Assembly (NCBI GenBank): GCA_913020395.1
Contig: CAJWCA010000007.1
Coordinates: 1 to 36,281, forward strand
DNA from: an uncultured Cellvibrionales bacterium
Lineage (GTDB): Bacteria; Pseudomonadota; Gammaproteobacteria; Pseudomonadales; Cellvibrionaceae
Direction: 5' to 3'
Length of the DNA: 36,281 bases
In this document: positions 15,303 to 30,946 of the stretch, piece after piece
How the letters are laid out: the number at the start of each line of letters is the position of its first letter
Position numbering within the stretch: position 1 is the stretch's first letter
Translations under genes and position numbers: made by a program
The notes under the pieces: model-generated
Seen by the model: only the letters and a program-made list of their open reading frames with translations
The model's database searches: none
Told to the model about the DNA's origin: nothing

Positions 15303-16367
15303 CTAAGAATGGCAACGTTCTAGAAAAGGCAGAAGAGTTGATAGAAATTCAGACTGTTTTTCGATAAAGGGGCTGTGCCCAACATCCTGCATAACCACTT
15401 CCTGAATCGAGCCACCCCGGTTTTGGTACTGTTGAAAAAAGGCCCGGGTTTGATCCAGCATTGGCTGTGGCGGGCAGACCTCTTCGCCTGGCCAGCCAGG
15501 GACATAATTTAACTTTCCCAACACGGCCAAATCAGACAGAGATTGATTGTCTATCACAATATCTTTATTGCCTCGCACCCAGAGAACCGGAGGTTTTGGT
15601 TCAACATCCAACAAACCCTCCAGCCTCAAATACCGAGCGCTCACGGCATTCATTGGACCGTATTGACCCGGCGCGACATGGGGCCAGTGAACAGACTCTT
15701 CACAGTCTCCCGGGTAGCGTTGCGCTCCTGTTTTCTGCTTTAGGGAGGCCTCTAACATGAAGTCCAACAGGGTTGTCGAAACAGGTTTATAAAAATAAGC
15801 TCCCTGTATGACATTGCGAGGAGATAACGGATCATCGCCGCTTAAGTCTTTCATTTCTATGCGCCTGACAAAATCTGGCGATACCAGACCGCCGCCTGAA
15901 CCGGCATGGTCCGGATAACAAGCATTACCTTCCACGTCGCGGCTTCCTCCAAACCCCCAAGGGCTCACCGGCGCCACAAGTGTTAGAGACAAGGTGCAGG
16001 CTGGATGGTCCTTGGCAAGCTGCATAATCGCCGCAGCGCCGGCCGACCACCCGACCCAGTGAGCCGCTGAAATTTCCATGGTCTGCAACAATGAGAAGAG
16101 ATCGTCTGACCAATCCCCAGCGCCACGACGGGCATCAATGATTTTATCTTCAGTATCGCCATACCCCCTAAGGTCCACCGCCAAAGCACGATATCCTTCG
16201 GGCAATGCTTGCATCAGATTTTCAAAATAAGCCGAGGACGAAAAATTTCCGTGTATAAAAATAATCGGTATAGCCTGTTCATCCCCACAACTGCAAACAC
16301 GCATTTTTAAACGGTCGGTTTGCACATCAAACCGACTGATCCTGCCAAAGCGTTCAGGTAGATTCAC
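15303..16367 (-). CDS. Alpha/beta-hydrolase
   Basis: A 354-residue cytosolic alpha/beta-hydrolase. FIHGNFSSSAYF forms the oxyanion-hole HGN motif, AVDLRGYGDTED is the typical strand after it, GWSAGAA is the nucleophile elbow with the catalytic Ser, and the late HSPFIEK supplies the His. The late segment VLWVRGNKDIVID probably supplies the acid. No signal peptide is seen. It starts with GTG at 16367 (GGGGA 6 bases upstream), 18 bases after the stop of the TonB-dependent receptor, so the two form an operon. The substrate is probably an ester or lactone imported by that receptor; the exact compound is unknown. Confidence 0.88.
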   Translation of the reverse strand: MNLPERFGRISRFDVQTDRLKMRVCSCGDEQAIPIIFIHGNFSSSAYFENLMQALPEGYRALAVDLRGYGDTEDKIIDARRGAGDWSDDLFSLLQTMEISAAHWVGWSAGAAAIMQLAKDHPACTLSLTLVAPVSPWGFGGSRDVEGNACYPDHAGSGGGLVSPDFVRRIEMKDLSGDDPLSPRNVIQGAYFYKPVSTTLLDFMLEASLKQKTGAQRYPGDCEESVHWPHVAPGQYGPMNAVSARYLRLEGLLDVEPKPPVLWVRGNKDIVIDNQSLSDLAVLGKLNYVPGWPGEEVCPPQPMLDQTRAFFQQYQNRGGSIQEVVMQDVGHSPFIEKQSEFLSTLLPFLERCHS

Positions 16368-16385
16368 GATTTATCCCCTAAACAA

Positions 16386-18701
16386 TTAAAACTGATAGGT
16401 AGCGTTGAGGCTGTAGGTGCGCGGGGCATTATAATAACCCAGTTCCACTCCCGGGAACGCAGACAAATCAAAGGCATGGGTGCGGTAGGCTTTGTCCGAC
16501 AGGTTCTTTCCACCCAACATGAACTGCCAATGACCGTCGAAGGATTCAAACATTAAGGCCGCATTAAAGAGGGAATAACCCCCCTGGGCGAGATTTTCAC
16601 TGCTGTTGACCTCTAAGTAAGTTTTACTTCGATAGCTAATGTCAGCCAGTAGCGTTAACTGCCCCACATTCTCGAGTGTAAAATCGTAACTCAATCCCAC
16701 AAAGGCATCCCACTCAGGCGCGTTGACCATCTCCCTTTCATCACTCACGTCAATCACGGTATTGGTTAGTGTGTCGGCGTCGGCAAAAAACTCCTGATAC
16801 TCTGCATCGAGGTATCCGATATTGGCACTTAGCGTTAGCTGCTCGCTCAAGAGTGCGGTAATTTCAATTTCCACCCCTTGAATCAAAGCCTCGCCGGCAT
16901 TAGAAAATACGGGAAGCAATGCGCTGCCATCAGCGGTCGCCTCAAAACTACTCACTTGCAGATCATCGTATTGATTGTAAAAAGCGGCGGCATTCACACG
17001 AACGCGATCATTCAGTACTTGTGTTTTAATGCCCACTTCCGCGCTTGTGAGGGTTTCTTCATCATAGGGCTCTAATTGTCCGTCAGCCAAACGGCCGTTG
17101 AATCCACCACTTTTAAAGCTGCTGGAAAGGGTGCCATAGAGATTGGTATTTTCGTTCAGCATGTATTTCAAACCGAACTTGGGAGAGAAATTATCAAACT
17201 CGGCGCTGTCTGGATCTGCAAACGGCCTCGGCACGCCGATTCCGCCACCCAGAGCCAGATCGGCACTGGAGGGGTTTAACAACTCCGCTTGAGTGTAGCT
17301 CACTGCAAATGTGACAGGATCAAAGGTGATGCCCGCCAGTGCGGTGAGATCAAAATCTTCGGTTTGACGCTGGTAATCTTTTTCTTCTTCGGTATAACGA
17401 AAACCTACCGTCGCCGTTAAGCGCTCGCTGAGGTCGTAATCCAACTGGCCAAATAGCGCAACGCTGTCGGTACTAAATGAAGATTCCCCCGATGAGGCGA
17501 TCAGAAAATTACTAAAGACCCCGCCATCAAAAGTGCTGCCATCTTCTTTAAAGGCATATAAGCCACTGACCAGAGACACTTTATCGCTCTCATAGGAGAG
17601 CTGAAATTCCTGGCTAAACTGATCCTGATCGTTGAAATAGAAAATGCCAAATGCATTTAAAGGCGTGCCATCCAGGTCCACCTCGGTGCCGTACTCCATT
17701 TCTCGATAGGAGGTGATGGACTTAAGCTTAAGTTGGTCGCTCAACTCCCAGCTGGCATTGAGACTATAACCCGTGGTTTCGGTGAATTCGGTTTGGTTAA
17801 AGTCAGCGTTCACCTGATAGGGATCATCATCCGCCTCGAAACTCTGCACACTCGCCCCAAAAGTATAAGGGTCCACAACCAGTACATTGATAGGCGTTTC
17901 TTTAGAAGGGGTTCTCGAACGATTTGGGTTGCCGTCAGAAACATCCATCGCAAATTGAACAGACAGACGATCATTGGGCTGATATTTGAGTACCCCGCGA
18001 CCGAATCTCACATCTCTGTCACCGTCCTTTTTGCCGTCGTAGAGATTGTCGGTATAACCTTCGTGACTCATGTTGGCCAGAGTCAACCGCCCGGTTAATA
18101 CATCACCTACAATCGGTCCGCTAAGAGTAGTTTTCAGGTCCACTCGATCGTTGCTGCCAATCGTGGCGGATACGTCACCCGTGAATTCACTGGTGGGTTG
18201 AGCGGACACATACTTGATGGCACCACCGACCGTGTTGCGACCATAAAGGCTGCCCTGAGGGCCTCGCAATACCTCAATGCGTTCGACATCAACCACATCG
18301 AGAAAGGCACCCTGGGCTCGGCCCAGATAAATATCATCCAGATAAATCCCCACACCCGGCTCGAAAAAAGCAATTGAATCAATCTGGCCAATGCCACGAA
18401 TATAAACGACCGCGTTATTGGCATCACCCACGTGAATGCTCAAATTGGGTACCAGTGCTTGCAGATCCCCAATGCTCGAGACCTGCTGGGCTTTTAAGTC
18501 TTCGGGAGAAAAAGAACTGACGGCAACCGGAACACTCTGAAGATTGGCTTCCCGTCGTTCTGCGGTCACGGTCACCTCTTCGATGGCAAACTTTTCTGCG
18601 TCAGGGATTCCGGCCTGCAAAGCGCCTGCGGGTAGCAAACTCAATGCTAGTGTTGTTTTAAGTGGTAGCCCAGACCTTCTGTTGGTTGTGGTCTTACGCA
18701 T
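16386..18701 (-). CDS. TonB-dependent outer-membrane receptor
   Basis: A 771-residue receptor with a signal peptide (basic start MRKTTTNRR, cleavage near LQA), a TonB-box-like EEVTVTAERRE at about 41-51, a plug domain (about 55-165, with VYIRGIGQIDS and RIEVLRGPQGSLYGRNTVGGA), and a 22-stranded barrel ending in the aromatic terminus LNATYQF. It imports a substrate across the outer membrane using the proton gradient via TonB-ExbBD. The extra-long plug of SusC-type proteins is absent. It resembles the many receptors in this group of bacteria that accompany hydrolases of hydrophobic or plant compounds, rather than a siderophore receptor with ferric-reductase neighbours. AGGGA 6 bases upstream of the ATG supports the start. 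It is cotranscribed with the hydrolase, and an AraC-type gene lies 152 bp upstream on the same strand. Confidence 0.93.
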   Translation of the reverse strand: MRKTTTNRRSGLPLKTTLALSLLPAGALQAGIPDAEKFAIEEVTVTAERREANLQSVPVAVSSFSPEDLKAQQVSSIGDLQALVPNLSIHVGDANNAVVYIRGIGQIDSIAFFEPGVGIYLDDIYLGRAQGAFLDVVDVERIEVLRGPQGSLYGRNTVGGAIKYVSAQPTSEFTGDVSATIGSNDRVDLKTTLSGPIVGDVLTGRLTLANMSHEGYTDNLYDGKKDGDRDVRFGRGVLKYQPNDRLSVQFAMDVSDGNPNRSRTPSKETPINVLVVDPYTFGASVQSFEADDDPYQVNADFNQTEFTETTGYSLNASWELSDQLKLKSITSYREMEYGTEVDLDGTPLNAFGIFYFNDQDQFSQEFQLSYESDKVSLVSGLYAFKEDGSTFDGGVFSNFLIASSGESSFSTDSVALFGQLDYDLSERLTATVGFRYTEEEKDYQRQTEDFDLTALAGITFDPVTFAVSYTQAELLNPSSADLALGGGIGVPRPFADPDSAEFDNFSPKFGLKYMLNENTNLYGTLSSSFKSGGFNGRLADGQLEPYDEETLTSAEVGIKTQVLNDRVRVNAAAFYNQYDDLQVSSFEATADGSALLPVFSNAGEALIQGVEIEITALLSEQLTLSANIGYLDAEYQEFFADADTLTNTVIDVSDEREMVNAPEWDAFVGLSYDFTLENVGQLTLLADISYRSKTYLEVNSSENLAQGGYSLFNAALMFESFDGHWQFMLGGKNLSDKAYRTHAFDLSAFPGVELGYYNAPRTYSLNATYQF

Positions 18702-18853
18702 GATGAATCCCTCTCGAGTCAGTAGTCGCTTTTTCTCGCCTGGCTTTTGCCCTGCTCTGGAGGATAACTATAAGGGATGATTTCCATGTGCATAATGACC
18801 GATTGGATTGACTTACAGGGGTCTTTTTCGCTCACAGGGCTCGAATAGAATTG

Positions 18854-19894
18854 TTAACGGAGTAGTTGATGGTTCCTGACATAAGCGCTTGGAGACACCC
18901 CATACCAGCGTTTGAAGGCCCGTTTAAAGCTGCGAATATCACTGTAACCCAAGCGCTCAGCAACATCTTCCGGCGCAATCTGCTCATGCAGGTCGTTCAC
19001 CGCAAGCTCACTGTTTACCTTGTCCAATAGCTTTTGAAAGCTCGTGTCCTGATGGCTTAAACGTCGTCGCAATGTCGCAACACTCATATCCAGCTGCCCG
19101 GCAACAGACTCCTGGCTGCGTGTTTTTTCTATAGCAGAGCCCTGCTTGATGGTATTGATCACCCCCTGGATAAAACTGTCTTCATAGATCCCGTGGGGCC
19201 GCGACTGCAACATCGACAGATAATGGGCGTAAATATTGCCCGCGATATCAATATCGTGGTTTGCCTGAATGGGCAATTCGGCCTGATCACTTTGGTAGGC
19301 CAATTCGTAGGTCTCTTGCCCGAGCAGTAACTGGGTATCAAACAATTTTAAATGGTGGTGATGCCGGGGCATCTCGGCACGCTTGGTGGCCATCCGAACC
19401 AACTTCAGTTGGCGACCACTGAGAAATGAGAGTGCGCAATGAACCTTCAACAGTGCAAATTCAATGGCAAAGACATTGGGAACAACCTGGTAGTGAAAGT
19501 CCCGGTCATCCACTACAAAACTGAGTGTATTGCCGTGTTTGCGGACAAAATTATAGTCACCACCGTGCACCACGTTATAGGTTTCGGCGAGCACCTGTAA
19601 GCCCTCTAACAGGTTTTTGCTGTGATAGAGCCCCGAGAATACCAAGCGGGTGGTACCCCGTTTCAGGGGGCGTGTTGACATTAAATGGGATTCTTCCTGA
19701 ATGGCATTCTGGTTGGCAATAATGATTCGCCAACAATCTTCCATATCGATCAATGCTGAGGGGTCATCCAATGTATCAAGGGGCAATTCCAGGTCACTGA
19801 GCAAGGTGTGTATCGACATGCCCTGGTCGATGGAGTGCGCCATCAAATCCATGATATCTCTGACTTCTACGCTAAAGCTCTCGGGGCTGCTCAT
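18854..19894 (-). CDS. AraC-family transcriptional regulator
   Basis: A 346-residue regulator. The N-terminal two thirds resembles the arabinose-binding-like domain of OruR/ArgR-type AraC proteins (for example RLVFSGLYHSKNLLEGLQVL and DYNFVRKHG). The C-terminal 100 residues hold the double helix-turn-helix, with SQESVAGQLDMSVATLRRRL and the signature IAPEDVAERLGYSDIRSFKRAFKRWYGVSP (read in two parts around GYSD). It probably activates the receptor-hydrolase pair downstream, in response to the substrate or its hydrolysis product. No good Shine-Dalgarno precedes the ATG, suggesting weak translation. The FadR-type gene diverges from it. Confidence 0.9.
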   Translation of the reverse strand: MSSPESFSVEVRDIMDLMAHSIDQGMSIHTLLSDLELPLDTLDDPSALIDMEDCWRIIIANQNAIQEESHLMSTRPLKRGTTRLVFSGLYHSKNLLEGLQVLAETYNVVHGGDYNFVRKHGNTLSFVVDDRDFHYQVVPNVFAIEFALLKVHCALSFLSGRQLKLVRMATKRAEMPRHHHHLKLFDTQLLLGQETYELAYQSDQAELPIQANHDIDIAGNIYAHYLSMLQSRPHGIYEDSFIQGVINTIKQGSAIEKTRSQESVAGQLDMSVATLRRRLSHQDTSFQKLLDKVNSELAVNDLHEQIAPEDVAERLGYSDIRSFKRAFKRWYGVSPSAYVRNHQLLR

Positions 19895-20052
19895 CTGTTG
19901 TGTATCTGTTTATGCATGCTCAGGCAGGTCATTATTATCATTCCTAAATACCACGATAAATGTTTTTCCAGACAGAGACAAATCGGCATAGCTTATAGCC
20001 ACGATCTGTTTTAACATATAAATCTTAATAAAATACAGAGTGGTAACAAACG

Positions 20053-20769
20053 ATGGACCGAGAACAATCTGGCCGAAACCTAACCTTGCAGTTGGTTCAT
20101 ACCTTGGGTGCGGCCATCGTACAGGGAAAATACGCCGAACAACAAGGGCTGCCCTCTGAAGCCGAACTCTGTGAAGAATTTGATATCAGCCGAAGTGCCA
20201 CCCGCGAAGCCGTTAAAATGCTGACGGCCAAGGGTTTGATTTCTTCCCGCCCCCGCCAGGGTATTCGCCTGAAACCCAGGGAAAGCTGGAACATGTTTGA
20301 CCCGGATGTGCTGAATTGGATCTTGAAAGGCACTCCGACCTTGAGCATGCTGAAAGAGTTTCTGCAGCTGCGCATCGCCGTTGAACCCGAAGCGGCCGCA
20401 TTGGCAGCCGACCACCAGGACGACGCTCTGATTGCACGTATCGGGGACGCACTCGATCGTATGCGAGCCGCCGAACGCGGCCTTGAAGACCCTCTGGAAG
20501 CCGACATTGCTTTTCATTTAAGCATTCTCGCGGCCAGCGGCAATCCTTTTTACATTCAGTTACGCAGTTTTATTGAGACCGCTCTGCGAGTGAGTATTCG
20601 ATACACCAACAGAATTAAAGGTGTGAGTACCGCAAGCAACGAAGATCATAAAAAAATCTATGACGCGATTGTTAAAGGTAATAGTCAGGCTGCACGAAAA
20701 GCGTCAAAAGAGATTCAGGAAGAAGCTCTGGAGCTGATCATCAGTGAGCTGGAAGCCCAGCCCTGCTGA
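20053..20769 (+). CDS. FadR/GntR-family transcriptional regulator
   Basis: A 238-residue regulator. A winged helix-turn-helix (about 10-75) carries LPSEAELCEEFDISRSATREAVKML, typical of GntR proteins. The all-helical FCD domain (about 90-230) contains the likely metal-binding residues in DIAFHLSIL and EDHKKIYDAI. FCD regulators of this kind control sugar-acid and sugar catabolism and usually repress until an acid or sugar ligand binds. Its position next to the beta-galactosidase operon (convergent, 48 bp apart) suggests it regulates galactoside use, possibly in response to a galactose-derived acid. That link is inference. The ribosome binding site is weak. Confidence 0.9.
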   Translation: MDREQSGRNLTLQLVHTLGAAIVQGKYAEQQGLPSEAELCEEFDISRSATREAVKMLTAKGLISSRPRQGIRLKPRESWNMFDPDVLNWILKGTPTLSMLKEFLQLRIAVEPEAAALAADHQDDALIARIGDALDRMRAAERGLEDPLEADIAFHLSILAASGNPFYIQLRSFIETALRVSIRYTNRIKGVSTASNEDHKKIYDAIVKGNSQAARKASKEIQEEALELIISELEAQPC

Positions 20770-20787
20770 TCCCACCTGGAAGGTATG

Positions 20788-27218
<6,431 letters not shown>

Positions 27219-28682
27219 TTACGCCCGCTCTTCGGCAGGGTTTATTGTGTTGTTACCACCAAGGGAGAAAGTCAAAGTTGCTTTTTGACCAAACACAACA
27301 CGATTAATTAGCAGTGCAGCCACAACACAGGTGACCAGTGTAACCAACATCATGTGAATATAATGAATCGGCATCCAAACAAAGGTGAAAAACGCATAGA
27401 GCAAGGTGCCAAAAATCACTGCGGCAATCGCCGCTTTGGCGTTCACATTATCAAACAACAAACCGACAATGAAGACGGATAATATCGGCATGCTAACCAA
27501 GCCCCAGAGCTCCTGAATCAAGTTGATAATGCTGTCTGCACCCTGATAGACAGGCACCAGCATGATAGACACCGCAACAAATATCAGTGTGGTGATGCCG
27601 CTGAGTCGCTTAACGTTAGGTTTGTCGTTGACATAATTTTCATGAATGTCACACACATACAAAGCTGCAGACGAATTCAGCAAGCTGTTGTAGGTGGTAA
27701 GTACCGCTGCCGCAATGGCCGCTGCAAATGCACCAGACAACCAACCGGGCAAGAGGTCACCCACCAGACGACCATAGGCTTCGTCACCGATATCGCCATA
27801 CAGCTTAAAGGCAACAATGCCTGGCACCACGATAATCGTAGGCACAATCAACAGGCGAATGGCAGCCGCCGCAAACACACCTTTTTGCGCCTCGGCCAGT
27901 GTCGGTGCCGCCATTGCTCGCTGGGTAATGGTCTGATTGGTGCTCCAGTAAAAGGTCTGAATGAAAATCATGCCCGTCAGCAAGACATGCCAGGGAAGCG
28001 GCGAATCGTCACCACCGATAAGGGTCAAACGCTCTGCAGGTATGCCACTAAAGTCAAAATCGATTGCCCTCACGGCGAGGAATACCACCAACAGGCTCAT
28101 GCTCAACAAAATCACACCGGAATAGGTATCTGAAACTGCCACCGCTCGCAGCCCGCCAAACACCGCATAGGCTGCGCCGGCCAAGGCAAAAACGACCACA
28201 AGCACCATCAGATTGATATCAAACTGGAACATTGATTTCATAAACAATGAACCGGTATAGATCACCGTGGGCAGGAATATCAATACGTTTGCCAATAAAA
28301 ACAAGACGCTAATCACCGCTCGAATGTTCTTTTCACCGTAACGTTTTTCTAATAACTCAGTGGTGGTTGTACAGTCATTTTTGTAATACACCGGCAAGAA
28401 GACTTTCGCCAATATAATCAAACCCACAACCGCAGACAGCTCCCACCACGCCAGCAATGCCATTTGGTTGCCGTTCATGCCAACCAATTGATCGGTGCTG
28501 AGGTTAGTCAGTGTGATAGAGCCTGCCACAAAGACCCAGGAGAGGCCGCCGCCGGCCAGAAAATACTCTTTGTTAGAGTCAGAAGCCTGTCTGGGTGCGG
28601 CACTGCATTTAACATAGGTGATCCCGGCGATTAACGCTGTGACCAAGAAAAAAACGCCCACCTGAACTAACTCTAACTGCAT
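27219..28682 (-). CDS. Sodium:solute symporter (SSS family), probable galactoside carrier
   Basis: A 487-residue inner-membrane transporter with about 13-14 helices and SSS features: the early SNKEYFLAGGGLSWVFVAGSI and LTNLSTDQLVG segments, the helix-5-to-6 region AAYAVFGGLRAVAVSDTYSG, and AAAIAAAVLTTYNSLLNSSAAL, which in vSGLT-type carriers holds Na+ ligands. It resembles vSGLT-like sugar carriers. Gene context, first in an operon with two beta-galactosidases, points to uptake of galactose or short galactosides with Na+. GGGAG 7 bases upstream of the ATG gives a confident start. It diverges from the GH36 gene across a 133-bp AT-rich control region. Confidence 0.92.
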   Translation of the reverse strand: MQLELVQVGVFFLVTALIAGITYVKCSAAPRQASDSNKEYFLAGGGLSWVFVAGSITLTNLSTDQLVGMNGNQMALLAWWELSAVVGLIILAKVFLPVYYKNDCTTTTELLEKRYGEKNIRAVISVLFLLANVLIFLPTVIYTGSLFMKSMFQFDINLMVLVVVFALAGAAYAVFGGLRAVAVSDTYSGVILLSMSLLVVFLAVRAIDFDFSGIPAERLTLIGGDDSPLPWHVLLTGMIFIQTFYWSTNQTITQRAMAAPTLAEAQKGVFAAAAIRLLIVPTIIVVPGIVAFKLYGDIGDEAYGRLVGDLLPGWLSGAFAAAIAAAVLTTYNSLLNSSAALYVCDIHENYVNDKPNVKRLSGITTLIFVAVSIMLVPVYQGADSIINLIQELWGLVSMPILSVFIVGLLFDNVNAKAAIAAVIFGTLLYAFFTFVWMPIHYIHMMLVTLVTCVVAALLINRVVFGQKATLTFSLGGNNTINPAEERA

Positions 28683-28754
28683 GCCAACTCTCCCGTTTAA
28701 GAACTATTATTGTAGGATCTCTTCCACCCTGCTGAGAATGGATATAATATAATA

Positions 28755-28769
28755 AGTATGATAAATACT
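28755..28769. promoter_or_regulatory. Candidate operator between symporter and alpha-galactosidase genes
   Basis: AGTAT-GATAA-ATACT is a 15-bp perfect dyad (5-bp arms, 5-bp centre) in the 133-bp divergent region, close to TATAAT-like hexamers. It has the GT...AC core common to FadR-type GntR sites, so the regulator encoded at 20053-20769 is a candidate binder. AT-rich composition makes chance dyads likely. Confidence 0.4.
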
Positions 28770-28815
28770 ATTATGCATATTTCCACCCGTCAATCACTTT
28801 GTAGTCAGGCCCCCT

Positions 28816-30945
28816 ATGACAGACACCCCATTTATTAGACTGGACAGCAATACCTGCTCTTTAGTGCTCGATTGCAGAGGGCTGGCGCCTTCATTGCTCT
28901 ACTGGGGCGCCCCTCTCTCAGGCACAACACCGGAGATGCTGGCACTGCTCTCAACCCGCCAGGAGGCACCTTGTTGCGCGGCGGAAGAGTCTCCGATTAC
29001 CCTGAGCCCTTGTGATGGCAGCGGTTTTCTCGGTCAGCCTGGTTTAAATGTACATCGCGATGGACTCAACTGGACAATCTACCCCAGCATCGAGTCAATC
29101 ACCCAGGCGGATGCCCATCAGCTAACTATCCTCTCAAAAGACAGTACCCACAATATCAGCCTGATTCACACGCTAACACTAGACCCCGACAGCGGCGTTC
29201 TGAGCGCAGAGACAGAAATCATTAACACGGGTGACAATGCTCTCACCGTAGACTGGTGTGCGGCCCCCACCCTGCCGGTGCCCGCACACCTGGAGCAGAT
29301 CGCGGCATTTGAAGGGCGTTGGGCCAATGAGTTTCAACTGCGCACCCTTGAGCGTTTTACGGGCACCTATAACAGAGACAATCGCTGCGGCCGAACCTCC
29401 CACGACGCCTTTCCCGGGCTTATTGTAAAAAGCAGCACCACCAGTGAACACGGCGGCGAAGCCTATGCCTTTCATTTAGGCTGGAGCGGAAACCACCGAC
29501 TGCACACAGAAATCCTCTCCGATGGGCGAGGTTATGTGCAAATGGGAGAGCTATTGCTTCCCGGCGAAGTCATTTTGTCACCCGGCCAGCATTACAAAAG
29601 CCCAAGCCTTTATGCCAGTTACAGCAATGAAGGATTGAGCGCGTTGTCTCGACAATTCCATCGTTTTGTGCGCCAGCAACTTACGGCGCACCGCACCCAG
29701 GGTCGCCCAAGACCGGTGCACTATAACACCTGGGAGGCCGTCTACTTTGACCACAAACACGACACGCTTTTCACCTTGGCCGAAACCGCAGCCGAGCTGG
29801 GTGTAGAAAGATTTGTACTGGATGACGGCTGGTTTAATGGGCGGCGTAACGACCGTGCCGGTCTGGGCGACTGGTATGTTGATACCTCAATTTACCCCGA
29901 GGGGCTGGGGCCACTCATCAATAAAGTAGAAAGTTTGGGCATGGAGTTTGGCCTGTGGTTCGAACCCGAAATGGTCAACCCCGATAGCGACCTCTATCGC
30001 GCGCACCCAGACTGGGTGCTCGGGGCGACACCAGGCCCTCAAATTCTGGCGCGCAATCAACTGGTGCTTAACCTTGCCCTTAAAGAAGTGCAAGACTATT
30101 TATACGAGCGCCTTGATTCCTTACTTAGTGAATACAACATTGCTTATATTAAGTGGGACATGAATCGCGAGCTTCATCAGGCAGCGGGCGCCACCGGCCG
30201 GGCATCAGTGCACCTGCAAACACGCAGCCTTTATCAACTCATTGAACGTTTGCGCCTTGCTCACCCTGCGGTGGAAATTGAAAGTTGTGCCTCAGGCGGT
30301 GGACGAGCAGATTTTGGTATTTTGCAATACACCGATCGCATCTGGACCTCCGATAGCAACGACGCACTGGATCGCTTGAAAATACAAAAAGGTTTCTCGC
30401 ACTTTTTCCCCGCCGAAGTAATGGGCTCCCATGTCGGACCTGAGGAATGCCATATTACCGGCCGTAAAAGCGCTTTGAGCCTGCGGGCAGGTGTGGCGTT
30501 GTTTGGCCATATGGGCCTTGAAATGAACCTGCTGGAACTCGCGCAAGCAGAGCGCGAGACCCTGCAGGCGGCCATCACACTGCATAAAACTTATCGCGAC
30601 CTGGTACACAGCGGTGAACTATTCCGGCTTGAAACACCGGCATATGCACACAGCTTCGGTATTGTTGCCACAAATAAAGCCGAGGCTTTGTTTTCCTATA
30701 CACAAACCGATAATCATATCAGCACCCTACCCGCCCGACTGCGCTTTGCAGGTCTTGCGGCCGACTCTCTCTACCGCATTAATGTGATCTGGCCGGCCGA
30801 ACCAAAAAATGAAACGCCGTCTATTCTGAACCGCTTGGACAACGCTCTCCTGTCTGGAGAATCCCTAACGGTACACGGCCTTCAAATGCCACTAATGAAT
30901 CCGGAAAACCTCTTACTCATTTCACTTCACAAAGAGAATGCATAA
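28816..30945 (+). CDS. GH36 alpha-galactosidase
   Basis: A 709-residue family 36 enzyme, hydrolysing terminal alpha-1,6-galactose from raffinose-type oligosaccharides or galactomannan fragments. The N-terminal beta-supersandwich (about 1-310) precedes a TIM barrel with RPVHYNTWEAVYFDH and FVLDDGWFNGRR. The catalytic nucleophile D448 is in YIKWDMNR, and the acid/base D513 is in IWTSDSND after ESCASGGGRADF. No signal peptide is present, so it is cytosolic. Only a weak AGG precedes the ATG. It is divergent from the symporter and slightly overlaps or abuts the following esterase, forming a two-gene operon. Combined alpha- and beta-galactosidase activities suggest the locus handles mixed galactosides. 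Confidence 0.95.
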   Translation: MTDTPFIRLDSNTCSLVLDCRGLAPSLLYWGAPLSGTTPEMLALLSTRQEAPCCAAEESPITLSPCDGSGFLGQPGLNVHRDGLNWTIYPSIESITQADAHQLTILSKDSTHNISLIHTLTLDPDSGVLSAETEIINTGDNALTVDWCAAPTLPVPAHLEQIAAFEGRWANEFQLRTLERFTGTYNRDNRCGRTSHDAFPGLIVKSSTTSEHGGEAYAFHLGWSGNHRLHTEILSDGRGYVQMGELLLPGEVILSPGQHYKSPSLYASYSNEGLSALSRQFHRFVRQQLTAHRTQGRPRPVHYNTWEAVYFDHKHDTLFTLAETAAELGVERFVLDDGWFNGRRNDRAGLGDWYVDTSIYPEGLGPLINKVESLGMEFGLWFEPEMVNPDSDLYRAHPDWVLGATPGPQILARNQLVLNLALKEVQDYLYERLDSLLSEYNIAYIKWDMNRELHQAAGATGRASVHLQTRSLYQLIERLRLAHPAVEIESCASGGGRADFGILQYTDRIWTSDSNDALDRLKIQKGFSHFFPAEVMGSHVGPEECHITGRKSALSLRAGVALFGHMGLEMNLLELAQAERETLQAAITLHKTYRDLVHSGELFRLETPAYAHSFGIVATNKAEALFSYTQTDNHISTLPARLRFAGLAADSLYRINVIWPAEPKNETPSILNRLDNALLSGESLTVHGLQMPLMNPENLLLISLHKENA

Positions 30946-30946
30946 C

